NCBI RefSeq assembly: GCF_049341845.1
Contig: NZ_JBMPIT010000003.1
Span: 1-64,000, forward strand
Length of the DNA: 64,000 bases
Source: Curtobacterium guangdongense
GTDB taxonomy: Bacteria > Actinomycetota > Actinomycetes > Actinomycetales > Microbacteriaceae
Direction: 5' to 3'
Position numbers and translations under genes: made by a program. Shown piece after piece: positions 31,491 through 41,562 of the stretch (positions are counted from its first letter, which is position 1; every line of letters begins with the position of its first letter). The notes beneath the pieces are model-generated. The model did not search any database and was not told the origin of the DNA. It worked only from the letters and a program-made list of their open reading frames with translations.

Positions 31491-31579
31491 GGCGTAGTGT
31501 CATCCTCGTAAGCCGACGGCGTCAGGTTCGTCGGAAGCGGCGTTCCCGATGCTGCCAACCACACATCGAGGAGACCACC

Positions 31580-31831
31580 ATGACGAACAGCACCTTCCCG
31601 TTCGGCGGCACCTTCGTGTCCGGACTCGGCGAGCGCGACGAGCTCGGCACCTACACGGGCACGACCGCCCGCACCCACCAGACGGTGGGCACCTACACGG
31701 GCGTGCCGACCGGCAGCCGACTCGGGCGCTTCGTGGACACGCAGTCCGCACGCCCCGGCACGTCGACGTCCTCGAACCGCACCGTCACCGGCTCGTTCCG
31801 CACCGCGACGGGCTCGTTCCGGACGGCATGA
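31580..31831 (+). CDS. Small repetitive Thr/Gly/Ser-rich protein, 83 residues
   Basis: I do not recognise the family. The protein has repeats: LGTYTGTTAR and VGTYTGVPTG in the middle, then TVTGSFRTA and ATGSFRTA at the C-terminus. It has no signal peptide or membrane segment, and looks disordered or beta-rich. ATG 31580 has GAGGAGA upstream, so it is probably translated. It is followed directly by an extreme G/C homopolymer tract. Confidence 0.6.
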   Translation: MTNSTFPFGGTFVSGLGERDELGTYTGTTARTHQTVGTYTGVPTGSRLGRFVDTQSARPGTSTSSNRTVTGSFRTATGSFRTA

Positions 31832-31864
31832 CCGCGCACGGCGCACACTGCCCGCGGGCGGTCG

Positions 31865-31965
31865 CCCCCCCCCGGGGTCCCCCCCCTTCCCCCGGGGCCG
31901 GGGGGGCCGCCCCCCCCGGGGGTGGGGGGGGGGGGGGGGGGGGCGGCCCCCCCCCGCCCCCCCCG
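31865..31965. repeat. Poly-G/poly-C low-complexity tract
   Basis: About 100 bases made almost only of C and G runs, including an uninterrupted run of over 20 G around 31924-31943 and several C8-C9 runs. The strands could pair into a long hairpin, which may have been a terminator, but the composition is so extreme that sequencing or assembly error is likely. The surrounding 203-base gap contains no gene. Confidence 0.7.
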
Positions 31966-32034
31966 TCCGCCCGTCCAGCGCGCACCGCGCGCCACACCTG
32001 AGCGCGCCGCTCGCGGCGATGCCAGGATGGGGGC

Positions 32035-33654
<1,620 letters not shown>

Positions 33655-33683
33655 CCCGAGCGCTCGAGACACCGTCCCACGCT

Positions 33684-33713
33684 CGAGACGCCGCCGAGTT
33701 CGGCGGCGTCTCG
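33684..33713. terminator. Hairpin between pgm and the convergent esterase
   Basis: Perfect 14-bp arms CGAGACGCCGCCGA and complement with a 2-base loop. A second partial copy (GGCGGCGTCTCA) follows at 33721, which allows an alternative fold. Probably stops both transcripts. Confidence 0.75.
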
Positions 33714-33729
33714 GCCGTTTGGCGGCGTC

Positions 33730-34479
33730 TCAGTGTTCAGACGGCAGCACGCGCTGGTAGCGCAGCCAGTTCTCGCAGAGGTGGGTCCACTGGGAGGTGT
33801 GCGGTTCGCGGACGGCGGTGCCGAGCCCGTGCCGCCCGTGCGGGAACACGTGCACCTCGACGTCCACCTCGTGGCGGACCAACGCGTCCGCGTAGGCCAG
33901 GGCGTTCGACGCACGGACGATCCGGTCGTCCGCCGTCGTCCAGACGAACGTCGGCGGCGTGCGCTCGTCGACCCGCGTCTCCATCGAGAGCTCACGGCGC
34001 GTCCGCCACGACGGGTCCTCGCCGAGGAGGCCGACCATCGGACGCGTCCTCGTCGGGTGCTCCATCGAGATCACCGGGTAGTTCAGGACGCAGAACGCCG
34101 GCCGGTCGGCATCCGGGTCGTCGATGCCGTTCGCGAGCGAGGCCGCCAGGTGCCCGCCGGCGCTCGACCCGACGACGCCGATGCGGTCCGTGTCGATGTC
34201 GAGCCCGGTGTCCGCGCCGGCCCGTCCCGACCGGAGCCACGTGAACACCGCGCGGGTCGCGTCGATCGGCGCCGGGTGCAACGGGCCGACCGTCTCCGGC
34301 GTGCGGAGCGGGTAGCGGAACAGGAAGGCGTGCAGGCCGATGCCGGCGTACCAGTCGGCCATCGGCTCCGAACTCGCCCGTCCGTGTTCCTCGTAGCCGC
34401 CACCCGGGAGGACGATCACGGCCGGACGAGAACCGCCGACGGAGGTCGGGCGTACCGTGATGCCGTCAGGCGTGCTCAT
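33730..34479 (-). CDS. Alpha/beta hydrolase, acetyl-esterase-like
   Basis: A 249-residue hydrolase with the oxyanion region VLPGGGYEEHG, the nucleophile elbow GSSAGGH (Ser in GxSxG), an Asp region around WTTADD and a C-terminal HGLG histidine. This matches the BD-FAE/acetyl-xylan-esterase-like group. No signal peptide, so cytoplasmic. ATG 34479. Divergent from the DHA2 exporter by 149 bases. Confidence 0.83.
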   Translation of the reverse strand: MSTPDGITVRPTSVGGSRPAVIVLPGGGYEEHGRASSEPMADWYAGIGLHAFLFRYPLRTPETVGPLHPAPIDATRAVFTWLRSGRAGADTGLDIDTDRIGVVGSSAGGHLAASLANGIDDPDADRPAFCVLNYPVISMEHPTRTRPMVGLLGEDPSWRTRRELSMETRVDERTPPTFVWTTADDRIVRASNALAYADALVRHEVDVEVHVFPHGRHGLGTAVREPHTSQWTHLCENWLRYQRVLPSEH

Positions 34480-34570
34480 GGGGGCGACCTTACTGTTCGT
34501 CCCGCGGAACGCTGCCGATCCACACAGGAAGCCGCACCTGCGTGACCGTACGGCTTGCGGTAGTTGTAAC

Positions 34571-34587
34571 TTTGCAGACAGCGCAAA
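34571..34587. promoter_or_regulatory. Candidate operator upstream of the DHA2 exporter
   Basis: TTTGC-N7-GCAAA in an AT-rich patch 42 bases before the exporter start. Many DHA2 exporters are controlled by TetR or MarR proteins binding such palindromes, but no regulator gene is adjacent. Confidence 0.35.
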
Positions 34588-34628
34588 ATTCTTGTCACCA
34601 GCGCTTCGGTACCCGGGAGACCCTGCAC

Positions 34629-37088
34629 ATGACCCAGACGGCGACCGCTCCAGCGGGACCCACCACGGCATCCAACGTCGTGATGAACCACCGGCAGATC
34701 CTGCTGGTGATCTACGGCCTGATGGCCGGTATGTTCCTCGGCGCCCTCGACCAGACGATTGTCGGCACCGCCATCCGCACCATCGGCGACGACCTGCACG
34801 GGCTCGACCAGCAGGCCTGGGTCACGACGGGGTACCTGATCGCCTCGACGATCACGACACCGATCTACGGCAAGCTCTCCGACATCTTCGGCCGGCGTCC
34901 GCTGTTCCTCACCGCGATCGGCATCTTCATCGTCGGGTCCTTCGCCGCGTCGTTCTCGACCTCGATGCTCATGCTCGCCGGGTTCCGCGCGCTGCAGGGC
35001 CTCGGCGCCGGTGGTCTGATGTCGCTGCCGCTCGCGATCATGGGCGACATGCTCGCCCCCCGCGAGCGCGCGAAGTACCAGGGCTACTTCCTGGCGGTGT
35101 TCGGCATCTCGAGCGTCATCGGGCCGCTCGTCGGTGGCCTCTTCGCCGGCGCGAGCGAGATCGTGTTCATCTCCGGCTGGCGTTGGGTGTTCCTGATCAA
35201 CGTGCCGATCGGCATCATCGCGCTGATCATGGTGCTGACGTTCCTGCACCTGCCGAAGGTCGGCGAGCGGAAGGCCAAGCCGCGCATCGACTGGTGGGGT
35301 GCCGCGCTCGTCATCGTGACGCTCGTGCCGCTGCTGCTCGTCGCCGAGCAGGGCCGTACCTGGGGCTGGAGCTCGGCCGGTTCGATCGCCTGCTACGTGA
35401 CCGGCGCCGTCGGGCTCATCGCGTTCATCCTGGTCGAGCGCGCCATGAAGGACGACGCGATCCTGCCGCTGAAGCTGTTCGGCTCGCGGGTGTTCTCGAT
35501 GTCCGCAGTCCTGTCCGTACTCGTCGGCTTCGGCATGTTCGGCGCGATGCTGACGATCCCGCTGTACCTGCAGATCGTGAAGGGCGTCACCCCGACGGAG
35601 TCCGGCTTCGCGATGCTGCCGATGGTCCTCGGCCTGATGATCGCGTCGATCGCCTCGGGCCAGATCATCTCCAGGACCGGCAACTACCAGGTCTTCCCGA
35701 TCACCGGGACGGCGTTCACCGCGATCGGGTTCACCGTCCTGACGTTCCTCACCGCGGACCGCCCGCTGTGGTTCCTGATGCTCGGCATGTTCGGCATCGG
35801 CCTCGGGCTCGGGCAGCTCATGCAGACGCTGACCCTGGCCGCGCAGAACTCGGTGTCCCCGCGGGACATCGGTGTCGCCACCAGCGCCGCGACCTTCTTC
35901 CGCCAGATCGGCGGCACGATGGGCACAGCGGTACTCCTCTCCGTGCTGTTCACGCTGATGCCGACGAACATCACGACGGCGATGCAGAACCAGTCCGACC
36001 TGACGAGCGCCCTGAACGCCGCCCTCACCCCGTCCGTCGCGAACACGAAGGACAACAAGGGCGTGATGGACCAGATCTGGACGCCGATCACCGACCCCGT
36101 GAAGCAGAACGTGCAGGACGGCCTGAACAAGGGCGCCGTACAGGCGAAGGAAGCCGCCGACGCCGCTGTCACGAAGCAGGTCACCGCGGGCGTCCAGCAG
36201 CAGGTCGCCGCCGGTGCGATCCCCGCCGCACAGGCACAGTCGGTCATCGACGAGCAGGTCGCGGCCGCGAAGCCCGATGCCGAACAGCAGGCGCTCGAGA
36301 CGGCCGCGTCGAAGGCCCAGGCCGACGTCGTCGACGGGACGCTGCAGGTGGACTACTCGAACGCGTCGCAGCGGAAGAACGTCGTCGACGAGGTCGCCCC
36401 GACGCTCATCAAGCAGCTCGAGAACGGCAACTCGAAGGCGGATTCCTCGTCGAGCTCGGCGACGAGCGACACCTCGTTCCTCAACGGTGCCGACAAGCGA
36501 CTCACCCGGCCGTTCCTCGTCGGGTTCAGCAGCTCGGCCGTCACGGTGTACTACGTCGGTCTCGGCGTGATCCTCATCGCGTTCGTCCTCACGTGGTTCT
36601 TCCGGGTGCCGCCGCTCCGGAAGACGTCGGCGCTGCAGGAGCAGGCAGACACCGCCCGTGCCGCAGCAGCGGGCAACGACCCCGACCGCCTGACCGTCGA
36701 CGCACAGGGCGCGGCGACGAACACCGGCTCGCTCGTGTCACCGGACACCGGGCCGATGGGGATCGTGCCCACGTCGCCCGACGTCCCCGCGCAGCCGCGC
36801 TCGGCCCGGTCCACCGGGAGGTCCGACGTGTCGGTGCTGCCGGACGACGTCTCGACTGACGACACCCGCGCCCCGCTGCCGGATGCGCCGACGCACGGTG
36901 CGCACTCGGCCGCTGCGCCGGTGGACGAGCCCGCCACGGCCACGGGCGCCATCCGTACCCGCCGTGCCGCGCACGCTGCACCGGTGGAGGCCGACGCCCC
37001 GACGGACGGGACGGACGCGCTCGAGGCGAGCCGAGCCTCCCGTCCGGCCGACGGCGACCACGCGCACGGCCGCCACTCGGCCGAGTAG
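34629..37088 (+). CDS. DHA2-family (14-TM) MFS drug exporter with long extra regions
   Basis: An 819-residue exporter. MFS motif A (GKLSDIFGRRPLF) and GPLVGGLF are visible, with 13 membrane segments in the first 460 residues. A hydrophilic loop of about 170 residues (Gln/Ala/Asp-rich, near 455-630) precedes the last membrane segment (YYVGLGVILIAFVLTWFF). A disordered tail of about 150 residues, rich in Pro, Thr, Asp and His, follows. EmrB relatives have about 500 residues. The tail holds a family A half-core at 37030-37047 that encodes RASRPA. ATG 34629 chosen; the upstream ATG at 34542 adds a non-family stretch. Confidence 0.87.
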   Translation: MTQTATAPAGPTTASNVVMNHRQILLVIYGLMAGMFLGALDQTIVGTAIRTIGDDLHGLDQQAWVTTGYLIASTITTPIYGKLSDIFGRRPLFLTAIGIFIVGSFAASFSTSMLMLAGFRALQGLGAGGLMSLPLAIMGDMLAPRERAKYQGYFLAVFGISSVIGPLVGGLFAGASEIVFISGWRWVFLINVPIGIIALIMVLTFLHLPKVGERKAKPRIDWWGAALVIVTLVPLLLVAEQGRTWGWSSAGSIACYVTGAVGLIAFILVERAMKDDAILPLKLFGSRVFSMSAVLSVLVGFGMFGAMLTIPLYLQIVKGVTPTESGFAMLPMVLGLMIASIASGQIISRTGNYQVFPITGTAFTAIGFTVLTFLTADRPLWFLMLGMFGIGLGLGQLMQTLTLAAQNSVSPRDIGVATSAATFFRQIGGTMGTAVLLSVLFTLMPTNITTAMQNQSDLTSALNAALTPSVANTKDNKGVMDQIWTPITDPVKQNVQDGLNKGAVQAKEAADAAVTKQVTAGVQQQVAAGAIPAAQAQSVIDEQVAAAKPDAEQQALETAASKAQADVVDGTLQVDYSNASQRKNVVDEVAPTLIKQLENGNSKADSSSSSATSDTSFLNGADKRLTRPFLVGFSSSAVTVYYVGLGVILIAFVLTWFFRVPPLRKTSALQEQADTARAAAAGNDPDRLTVDAQGAATNTGSLVSPDTGPMGIVPTSPDVPAQPRSARSTGRSDVSVLPDDVSTDDTRAPLPDAPTHGAHSAAAPVDEPATATGAIRTRRAAHAAPVEADAPTDGTDALEASRASRPADGDHAHGRHSAE
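37030..37047. repeat. Family A half-core inside the exporter gene
   Basis: GCCGAGCCTCCCGTCCGG, the right arm of the family A palindrome, lies in frame in the disordered tail and gives the peptide SRASRPA. Confidence 0.6.
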
Positions 37089-37158
37089 CCGCGCCGTCGG
37101 GCGGCGCCCCGCCCGCGTGCCGACCCGGCGCGCCGCCCGCACCCGCACGCCCGGAACC

Positions 37159-38055
37159 TCACACGGCGGGGTCGGCCGCGATCGTCGCCGGGGGCAGCAC
37201 CTCGAAGGTCGCGCCCGGCAGGCGCTTCCGCATCACCTCGAACGCCGTCGGGCTGTCGTCGACGAGCACGTAGCGGCGACCGAGCGCGCCGGCGACCGCG
37301 CCCGTCGTGCCACTGCCGGCGAAGAAGTCGAGGACCCAGTCCCCCTCCCGCGACGACGCCTGCACGATCCGCCGGAGGATCCCCTCGGGCTTCTGCGTCG
37401 GGTACCCGGTCTTCTCGCGGCCGGTGGGCGACACGATCGTGTGCCACCAGACGTCCGTCGGGAGCTTGCCGCGCTCCCGCTTCTCCGGTGTGACGAGCCC
37501 CGGCGCCATGTAGGGCTCGCGGTCGACCGCCGTCGAGTCGAAGTGGTACCGGGCGGGATCCTTCACGTACACCAGGATCGTGTCGTGCTTCGTGGGCCAG
37601 CGGGAGCGGGACTTCGCGCCGTAGTCGTACGCCCAGATGATCTCGTTGAGGAAGGCGTCGCGGCCGAACAGTGCGTCGAGGAGGACCTTCGCGTAGTGCG
37701 ATTCGCGGTAGTCGAGGTGCAGGTACAGGGTGCCGTCCTGCGCGAGGACCCGCCACGCCTCGAGCAAGCGGGGCTCGAGGAAGGACCAGTAGTCCTCGAA
37801 CCGGTCGTCGAAGCGCATCAGGTCGCCGCGGACCCGTTCGTAGTTCCGACCGTGGAAGCCCATCACGGGGCCGTCGGCCGAGGGCACCGCGGAGCTGGCG
37901 TGCCGGCGCTGGTAGCGACCGGTGTTGAACGGCGGGTCGAGGTAGACGACCGTGAACGCGCCGTCGGACAGGGTGGCGAGGGCGTCGAGGTTGTCGCCGA
38001 GGACGACCCGGTCCGGTGCCTCGTCTCCCCTGTTCACCCGATCATTGTCGCGCAC
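37159..38055 (-). CDS. Site-specific DNA methyltransferase, orphan, beta class
   Basis: A 298-residue enzyme with the catalytic motif IV first (YLDPPFNTG, 39-47) and the SAM-binding motif I near the C-terminus (LDFFAGSGTTG, 241-251). This is the permuted order of beta-class adenine-N6 or cytosine-N4 methyltransferases. No restriction enzyme gene is adjacent, so it is an orphan that may set a regulatory methylation mark. The start is GTG 38055, 6 bases after the upstream stop; GTG 38037 is an alternative. Confidence 0.85.
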   Translation of the reverse strand: MRDNDRVNRGDEAPDRVVLGDNLDALATLSDGAFTVVYLDPPFNTGRYQRRHASSAVPSADGPVMGFHGRNYERVRGDLMRFDDRFEDYWSFLEPRLLEAWRVLAQDGTLYLHLDYRESHYAKVLLDALFGRDAFLNEIIWAYDYGAKSRSRWPTKHDTILVYVKDPARYHFDSTAVDREPYMAPGLVTPEKRERGKLPTDVWWHTIVSPTGREKTGYPTQKPEGILRRIVQASSREGDWVLDFFAGSGTTGAVAGALGRRYVLVDDSPTAFEVMRKRLPGATFEVLPPATIAADPAV

Positions 38056-38061
38056 AGGGGC

Positions 38062-39381
38062 TCAGCCGTCGCACGTCACCGACGACACCTCGGCGTCGGC
38101 CGGCTGCCGACCGTGGTCGTACGGCACGAAGACCTCGTTGTGGGTCGTGCTCGTCCCGTCCGCGACCGGCTGCACGACCACGTAGTCCCGCGAGTGCTGG
38201 TCGGCGACGTCGTCGAACACGTGCACCTCGATCGTCGCGGCGTCGCACGCGGACTCGGCGTCGAAGATGAACCCGTCGCACCCCCAGTCGTCACAGGCGG
38301 CCGGGAAGTCCGAATCGGGCAGGTCCACCCCGGCGTCGTAGGTGCCGATCGGGTACGGCGCGGACCCCGCGCTGACGCAGGTCGGGTGGTCGATCCCGGC
38401 GATGGTCTCCCCACCGCGGAGGACGAGGGACAGCGGCACGCCCGGTGACAGCGCGACGAACCGCTCCTCGGTCCGGGTCGCCGGCGCGTTCGCATCCGGG
38501 CCGAACCCGACCGTCACCTTCGCCTCGCACGCATCCGCTGCGGTGAGCGACCAGGCCCAGCAGTGCGCCGGGTCCGTCCGGCCCGCCATCGCGACCGCGC
38601 AGTCGGCCTGTAGCGCCGTCCCCTCCTCGAGGACGGCGTCGACCGCCACCGTCGAGGGCGCAGGCGCCGGTGTCGGGTCGGTGTCCGGGGCCGGGTCGGT
38701 GTCCGGATCCGGCGACGCCGATGCGGCTGGTGGCGCCGGGACGTCGTCCTGCAGCCCGAGGGCGAGCGTCTGGCCGACCCCGCCGACCGTCTCCTGCACG
38801 AGCGGGGTGACGGCCACAGCGGCACCCGCGATGGTCACGACCGCCGTGGCCGATGCCGTCACGGCGACCGCGATCCGGTTCCGACGTCGCACGGGCGAGT
38901 GGCGCTCGTCCCCGGGCGCCTCGACGAAGGGGACGGCTCCCGGGATGCCCCAAGCGTCCTCGGGGTCGATCGGGTCCGCCGCACGACGCTCGCGGGCCTC
39001 GGCGAGGACACGGTCGGCCGCGGCGGCGCGCCGGACGCTGCCCGTGATCGCGAGGGCGGCTCCGCCGACGACCGGCACCAGACCGAGCCCGGCGAGCCCA
39101 CGGAGGTCCCCGCCGAGGACGGTCACGGCGACGACGACGGCGATGCCCACCAGGACGAGGGCGAGCCCGACCACGGTCCGTCGGTCGCGCCAGAACGCGC
39201 GCCGGTCCGCCGCCCAGAAGCGCCAGCCCTGCGGGGCAGCCGGGAGGCTCGGGGCCGGGACCCAGCCGTGTGCCGGCTCCGCCAGGTGGTGGCCTGCGAC
39301 CCATCCGGCCGACGGTGTCGGCCAACCCGGTGGGGTGCGGAATCGGACAGGCTCGACGTCGACGGGGTGCTGCTCGGTCAC
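38062..39381 (-). CDS. Membrane protein with Trp-rich N-terminus, first paralogue
   Basis: A 439-residue protein, family unknown to me. The N-terminal 60 residues hold a Trp/Pro motif (FRTPPGWPTPSAGWV, then GWRFWAADRRAFW) like the DUF2510-type tags of actinobacterial membrane proteins. Two membrane segments follow near 75-115 and another near 180, then a Pro/Asp linker and an extracytoplasmic C-terminal domain with eight or so cysteines, probably in disulfides. It is about 40 percent like the next gene by eye in both ends. The GTG at 39381 has no ribosome-binding site; a -10-like TACCCT sits 6 bases upstream, suggesting a leaderless message. Confidence 0.72.
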   Translation of the reverse strand: MTEQHPVDVEPVRFRTPPGWPTPSAGWVAGHHLAEPAHGWVPAPSLPAAPQGWRFWAADRRAFWRDRRTVVGLALVLVGIAVVVAVTVLGGDLRGLAGLGLVPVVGGAALAITGSVRRAAAADRVLAEARERRAADPIDPEDAWGIPGAVPFVEAPGDERHSPVRRRNRIAVAVTASATAVVTIAGAAVAVTPLVQETVGGVGQTLALGLQDDVPAPPAASASPDPDTDPAPDTDPTPAPAPSTVAVDAVLEEGTALQADCAVAMAGRTDPAHCWAWSLTAADACEAKVTVGFGPDANAPATRTEERFVALSPGVPLSLVLRGGETIAGIDHPTCVSAGSAPYPIGTYDAGVDLPDSDFPAACDDWGCDGFIFDAESACDAATIEVHVFDDVADQHSRDYVVVQPVADGTSTTHNEVFVPYDHGRQPADAEVSSVTCDG

Positions 39382-39408
39382 GCGCCGAGGGTAGCGGTCG
39401 TCACGGCA

Positions 39409-39430
39409 GGCGCACAGGCCCCTCTTCGGG
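39409..39430 (-). promoter_or_regulatory. Shared upstream element, copy 1
   Basis: A 22-base sequence identical to 40736-40757. It contains the inverted repeat CCCCTCTTCGGG-type stem and begins exactly 28 bases upstream of the GTG start at 39381. The matching position before the second paralogue suggests a conserved promoter or operator. Confidence 0.6.
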
Positions 39431-39454
39431 TTCGCGGTGCGAGGCGTCCACTGG

Positions 39455-40708
39455 TCAGGTGTGTGCCGCTGCCCCCGGCTGGGCGTCGGCATCGGGGGTG
39501 TCCGACGACGCGCAGGTGATCTGCGTGATCGTCGCGTCGCCGGCGAAGGACTCCACCCCGCCCGCGAAGACGGTCACGGGGACGCCGTGCTGCAACGCCG
39601 CACGGATCACCAGGTCGTGGGGGTTCGGCACGTCGCGCCACGCGTCCGTGACCAGGAACTGGACCGAGGCGTCGGCGCAGTCCTCGCCCGGACGGAGCGT
39701 CCAGCCGATGCACCCGGTGAGGTCGCAGCCGTCGGGCTGCTCCTCGTAGGCGAAGTCGTCGGCCGGCGTCTGGTCGACGTCCACACGGTGCGGGACGTCC
39801 CCGAGGCACGAGGCGGTGTCGATGCCGCTGAAGTCCTCGTCCCCGAGCTCAGCGATGTACAGGGGTCGGCCCGCGGAGACGTGCACGGCACGGGTCACGG
39901 TCCTGGTGTCGTCCCCGAGTGCGGTGTCCGCGAAACCGATCGTCACGGAGAGGTCGCAGTCGGTCAGCGCGTCGACCTCCCAGCTCCAACAGTTCGAATG
40001 ACCGGGTGTCGCCGCGCAGGTGGCGTCCCACGCGTCGTCGCTGACCTGGGTGATGTCGATCTGCCCGTCGTCCGAGGTGTAGGGGGCCGCGAGCTCCTCG
40101 TCCTCGGGGAGGTCGCCACGAACGCTCCCGACGGCGCCGGTCAGCGACTGCCCGGCGTCCGCCACGACCGGGGCGACGCCGGCCGATGCGCCGACCACGA
40201 GTGCGGCCGCGGCGATCGCTGCCGTGATGCCGGTGGCCACGCGGGCCGACCTCCCGAAGCCGGCACGTGCCGCCGGAGCCGTGACGGACGCCGATCCCCA
40301 CACGTCGGCCGTCGCGGCGATCGATCGCGCCGTGTCCGCCGCGAGGTCCCACCACCGCACGCAGGACACGACGTACAGCGCTCCCCCGGCCGCGATCGGG
40401 GCGACGGCGAGCACCGCCGGCACGTCGACGGCCGTCAGGACGACGACGGCGACGATCCCGAGGAGGAGCGAGACGAGTCCCGCCGCGCCGAGCACCTCGA
40501 TCCGCCGCCGCCGCGCGGGCATCGCCGCCCGGAACGCACGACGGTCTGCACGCCAGAAGCGCCAACCGGAGGGCACCGGCGGGATCCCGGGGCCCGGGGA
40601 GAATCCCGGCCCGGGTTCGGCGAGCTGGTGCTCCGCGACCCACTCGGCCGACGGCGTCGGCCATCCGGGAGGCGTCCGGAAGTGGAACGGCGGGCGGTAC
40701 TCGGTCAC
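39455..40708 (-). CDS. Membrane protein with Trp-rich N-terminus, second paralogue
   Basis: A 417-residue protein with the same plan: FRTPPGWPTPSAEWV and GWRFWRADRRAF at the N-terminus, two membrane segments near 70-110, one near 170, and a cysteine-rich extracytoplasmic domain (CAATPGHSNCWSWEV, then DCDLSVTIGF). The first paralogue has the equivalent DPAHCWAWSL. Start GTG 40708; -10-like TAGCGT 6 bases upstream and no ribosome-binding site, as in the first copy. Tandem duplication followed by divergence is likely. Function unknown; cell-envelope location inferred. Confidence 0.72.
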   Translation of the reverse strand: MTEYRPPFHFRTPPGWPTPSAEWVAEHQLAEPGPGFSPGPGIPPVPSGWRFWRADRRAFRAAMPARRRRIEVLGAAGLVSLLLGIVAVVVLTAVDVPAVLAVAPIAAGGALYVVSCVRWWDLAADTARSIAATADVWGSASVTAPAARAGFGRSARVATGITAAIAAAALVVGASAGVAPVVADAGQSLTGAVGSVRGDLPEDEELAAPYTSDDGQIDITQVSDDAWDATCAATPGHSNCWSWEVDALTDCDLSVTIGFADTALGDDTRTVTRAVHVSAGRPLYIAELGDEDFSGIDTASCLGDVPHRVDVDQTPADDFAYEEQPDGCDLTGCIGWTLRPGEDCADASVQFLVTDAWRDVPNPHDLVIRAALQHGVPVTVFAGGVESFAGDATITQITCASSDTPDADAQPGAAAHT

Positions 40709-40735
40709 CTGCTGACGCTAGCGAGGCACACAGCG

Positions 40736-40757
40736 GGCGCACAGGCCCCTCTTCGGG
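40736..40757 (-). promoter_or_regulatory. Shared upstream element, copy 2
   Basis: Identical in 22 of 22 bases to 39409-39430 and again exactly 28 bases before its GTG start. The last bases (CTGTGC on the coding strand) lie about where a -35 box would. Confidence 0.6.
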
Positions 40758-40779
40758 GCCGCGGCGTAGCGTCGTCGAC

Positions 40780-41064
40780 ATGGCACTGGATGTTCGCAAC
40801 GACACCGATCAGCAGCAGTACTCCCTGGTGGAGGACGACACCGTGATCGGGTTCGCCGCCTACGAGATCGCCGACGACGAGATCCGCTTCGTGCACACCG
40901 AGGTCGACCCCGCACACCGCGGCGGGGGCCACGCCTCGGTCCTCGTGCAGCACGCGCTCGACGACGTCCGCTCGGGCTCCTCGCGCCGTGTCGTGCCGCA
41001 GTGCAGCTACGTCGCAGCGTGGATCGAGCGGCACCCGGACTACCAGGAGCTCACCACCCGCTGA
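40780..41064 (+). CDS. Short GNAT (YjdJ-type) acetyltransferase
   Basis: A 94-residue minimal GNAT: FAAYEIADDEIRFVHTEVD, an acetyl-CoA loop HRGGGHASVLV, and CSYVAAWIERHPDY at the end. This is the size and pattern of the YjdJ/At1g77540 group. Start ATG 40780. Divergent from the second paralogue gene by 71 bases. Confidence 0.87.
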   Translation: MALDVRNDTDQQQYSLVEDDTVIGFAAYEIADDEIRFVHTEVDPAHRGGGHASVLVQHALDDVRSGSSRRVVPQCSYVAAWIERHPDYQELTTR

Positions 41065-41086
41065 CGTCGTCCGTCAAGGTCGGCGG

Positions 41087-41419
41087 TCAGTACTGCCGGT
41101 CGTGCGTCCCGGCGCGTGCTTCGTGTCGGCCGCCGGTACCCCTGACCGTCGGCACCTTGATGAGCACCGTCCCGCTCAGCAGGTCGTGGTCGTCATCGGC
41201 GGGCGTCGGGGCTTCCCGGGGCAGGCGTGCCTGTCGTTCGTACTCGGCCTGGGTCTCGTGGCGCGTCGGCGCGAAGACCTCGTCCATCATCGAGACGACA
41301 CCACCGGATCCCCCGCTGCTGGTCGACTTGTTCGACAGGTCGATCCACCCCAGACGATCGGCGATCCACGTCACGACGACCGCAGCGGCCACCGCCCCCA
41401 ACAGGATCAACCAGTTCAC
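41087..41419 (-). CDS. Small single-pass membrane protein
   Basis: A 110-residue protein with one N-terminal membrane segment (LILLGAVAAAVVVTWIADRL), a Ser/Gly linker and the motif MMDEVFAPTRHETQAEYERQ, which resembles small actinobacterial proteins I recall under DUF6191. The C-terminal 40 residues are polar. Convergent with the GNAT gene. Function unknown. Confidence 0.65.
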   Translation of the reverse strand: MNWLILLGAVAAAVVVTWIADRLGWIDLSNKSTSSGGSGGVVSMMDEVFAPTRHETQAEYERQARLPREAPTPADDDHDLLSGTVLIKVPTVRGTGGRHEARAGTHDRQY

Positions 41420-41522
41420 GCAAGCGAGGCTACGTGGCGGCTCTGGTCGGCGGATCAGCCGCGCGGAGGATTCTCATGATCCACACGTCTCGTTCTTGGG
41501 GATGACGTCCACACTCGAAGTG

Positions 41523-41555
41523 CGGCGGCCGGGATCCCCCCTCTCCCGGCCGCCG
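41523..41555 (-). terminator. Hairpin after the lipoate ligase-like gene
   Basis: Perfect 12-bp arms CGGCGGCCGGGA and complement with a 9-base C-rich loop, 8 bases past the gene stop on the minus strand. Confidence 0.7.
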
Positions 41556-41562
41556 ACCACGC

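Noticed and set aside
38049..38060. Third copy of the 22-base paralogue promoter element before the methyltransferase gene
   Set aside because: Only about ten bases (GCGCACAGGGG-like) agree, the stem is missing and the spacing to the start differs.
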